A program made the position numbers and the translations under genes. DNA of 5,529 nucleotides from Tissierellia bacterium (lineage in GTDB: Bacteria > Bacillota > Clostridia > Tissierellales > Dethiosulfatibacteraceae): assembly GCA_007116605.1 (NCBI GenBank), contig SKID01000348.1, positions 1 through 5,529 of the forward strand. The letters are read 5' to 3'. Positions 5,040 through 5,529 of this stretch are shown here, one piece after another. The notes under the pieces were generated by a model, which saw only the letters and a list, made by a program, of their open reading frames with translations, ran no database searches and was not told where the DNA came from. Each line of letters starts with the position of its first letter. Within the stretch, counting starts at the first letter, position 1.

Positions 5040-5529
5040 ATGTTTGAAAAAGAATTAAGTCGATCAAGTAAAGCAATCTTTGAGATTGCACAACAACAAG
5101 TAATTAACTTCCAACATACGGTTTTAGGTTCAGAACATTTACTATTAGGGATTATTATGGAGCAAGAAGGGATTGCAGGTAAACTATTGAGAAGTAGAGG
5201 CTTGTCACCAGAAAAAGTAGCCCAAGGCTTACTAGCAATGGTTGAAAAAGGCACTGAGCCAGTTAAGCAAATAACCATTAGTCCAAGAACAAAGCATATC
5301 ATGCAACTATCTGCTCAGTTTGCCAGCCAGTTTGGTTTTCAATATATTGAGTCAGAACATATCTTAATGGGTATTGTTGCAGAAGGAGAGGGTATCGCAG
5401 CTATTCTTCTCAAACAGTTTGGCATAACTCCTGAAATGATTCAAAATGACTATCAAGCATTCATGACAAACCAAAGTCAAATGGAATCCAAAGCAACCAA
5501 CAATGGAGTAAAATCTGAGAAGAAAAAAA
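5040..5529 (+). CDS. clpC: ClpC, AAA+ unfoldase of the Clp protease (N-terminal part; cut by window end)
   Basis: The first 163 codons are present, open to the right edge; a full ClpC is about 810-830 residues. The visible part is the double Clp-N domain that binds adaptors and phosphoarginine. Repeat one is around HTVLGSEHLLLGII (26-39) and repeat two around YIESEHILMGIV (102-113), each followed by the EGIA segment. Glu32 and Glu106 occupy exactly the positions reported as phosphoarginine-binding in Bacillus subtilis ClpC. Residues from about 140 form a polar, lysine-rich linker (NGVKSEKKK) leading to the first AAA+ module, which lies outside. The N-terminus MFEKELSRSSKAIFEIA is less canonical than the usual FTERA..VL form. 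GAGGTGAT (5029-5036) is a strong ribosome binding site that sets ATG at 5040. It completes the CtsR-controlled operon. Family membership is secure, but ATPase motifs cannot be seen here. Confidence 0.93.
   Translation, partial: MFEKELSRSSKAIFEIAQQQVINFQHTVLGSEHLLLGIIMEQEGIAGKLLRSRGLSPEKVAQGLLAMVEKGTEPVKQITISPRTKHIMQLSAQFASQFGFQYIESEHILMGIVAEGEGIAAILLKQFGITPEMIQNDYQAFMTNQSQMESKATNNGVKSEKKK

Overview
The window is AT-rich DNA whose gene content, consensus Shine-Dalgarno sites and sigma-A-type promoters point to a low-GC Firmicute. CtsR beginning (M)xRLSDIIE and a ctsR-mcsA-mcsB-clpC gene order suggest a member of the Clostridia. This assignment is an inference from family resemblance; no species is claimed.

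Layout. Positions 1-202 are non-coding and hold two overlapping, mutually exclusive small hairpins and a weak promoter candidate. Positions 203-1048 encode an exodeoxyribonuclease III-type AP endonuclease. Positions 1049-1491 are intergenic: a 22-bp near-perfect hairpin behind the nuclease gene, then a complete tRNA-Arg(UCG) on the minus strand with its own promoter and intrinsic terminator, then the promoter of the next gene. Positions 1492-2709 encode a membrane-anchored PDZ/S41 carboxy-terminal processing protease. Positions 2710-3007 form a dense regulatory region: a promoter embedded in a 10-bp inverted repeat with CIRCE-like half-sites, a textbook CtsR operator, and about 220 nt of apparently structured untranslated leader. 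From 3008 to the right edge runs the heat-shock operon ctsR, mcsA, mcsB and clpC, the last cut by the window end.

How the genes work together. The operon encodes its own repressor (CtsR), the protein-arginine kinase McsB with its zinc-binding activator McsA, and the Hsp100 unfoldase ClpC. In the known Bacillus/Geobacillus system McsB phosphorylates arginines on CtsR and on damaged proteins, and ClpC's N-domain recognises phosphoarginine and feeds substrates to ClpP. The parts of that circuit visible here are present: the CtsR box in front of ctsR, the CtsR wing arginine and glycine loop, the McsB catalytic cysteine motif and RDxxRA phosphoarginine motif, and ClpC Glu32 and Glu106. The nuclease, tRNA and S41 protease are separate transcription units that look like ordinary housekeeping neighbours.

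The least explained parts are non-coding: the long leader of ctsR with competing pairings, the CIRCE-like palindrome with abnormal spacing around the ctsR promoter, and the long U-tract-less hairpin after the nuclease gene.
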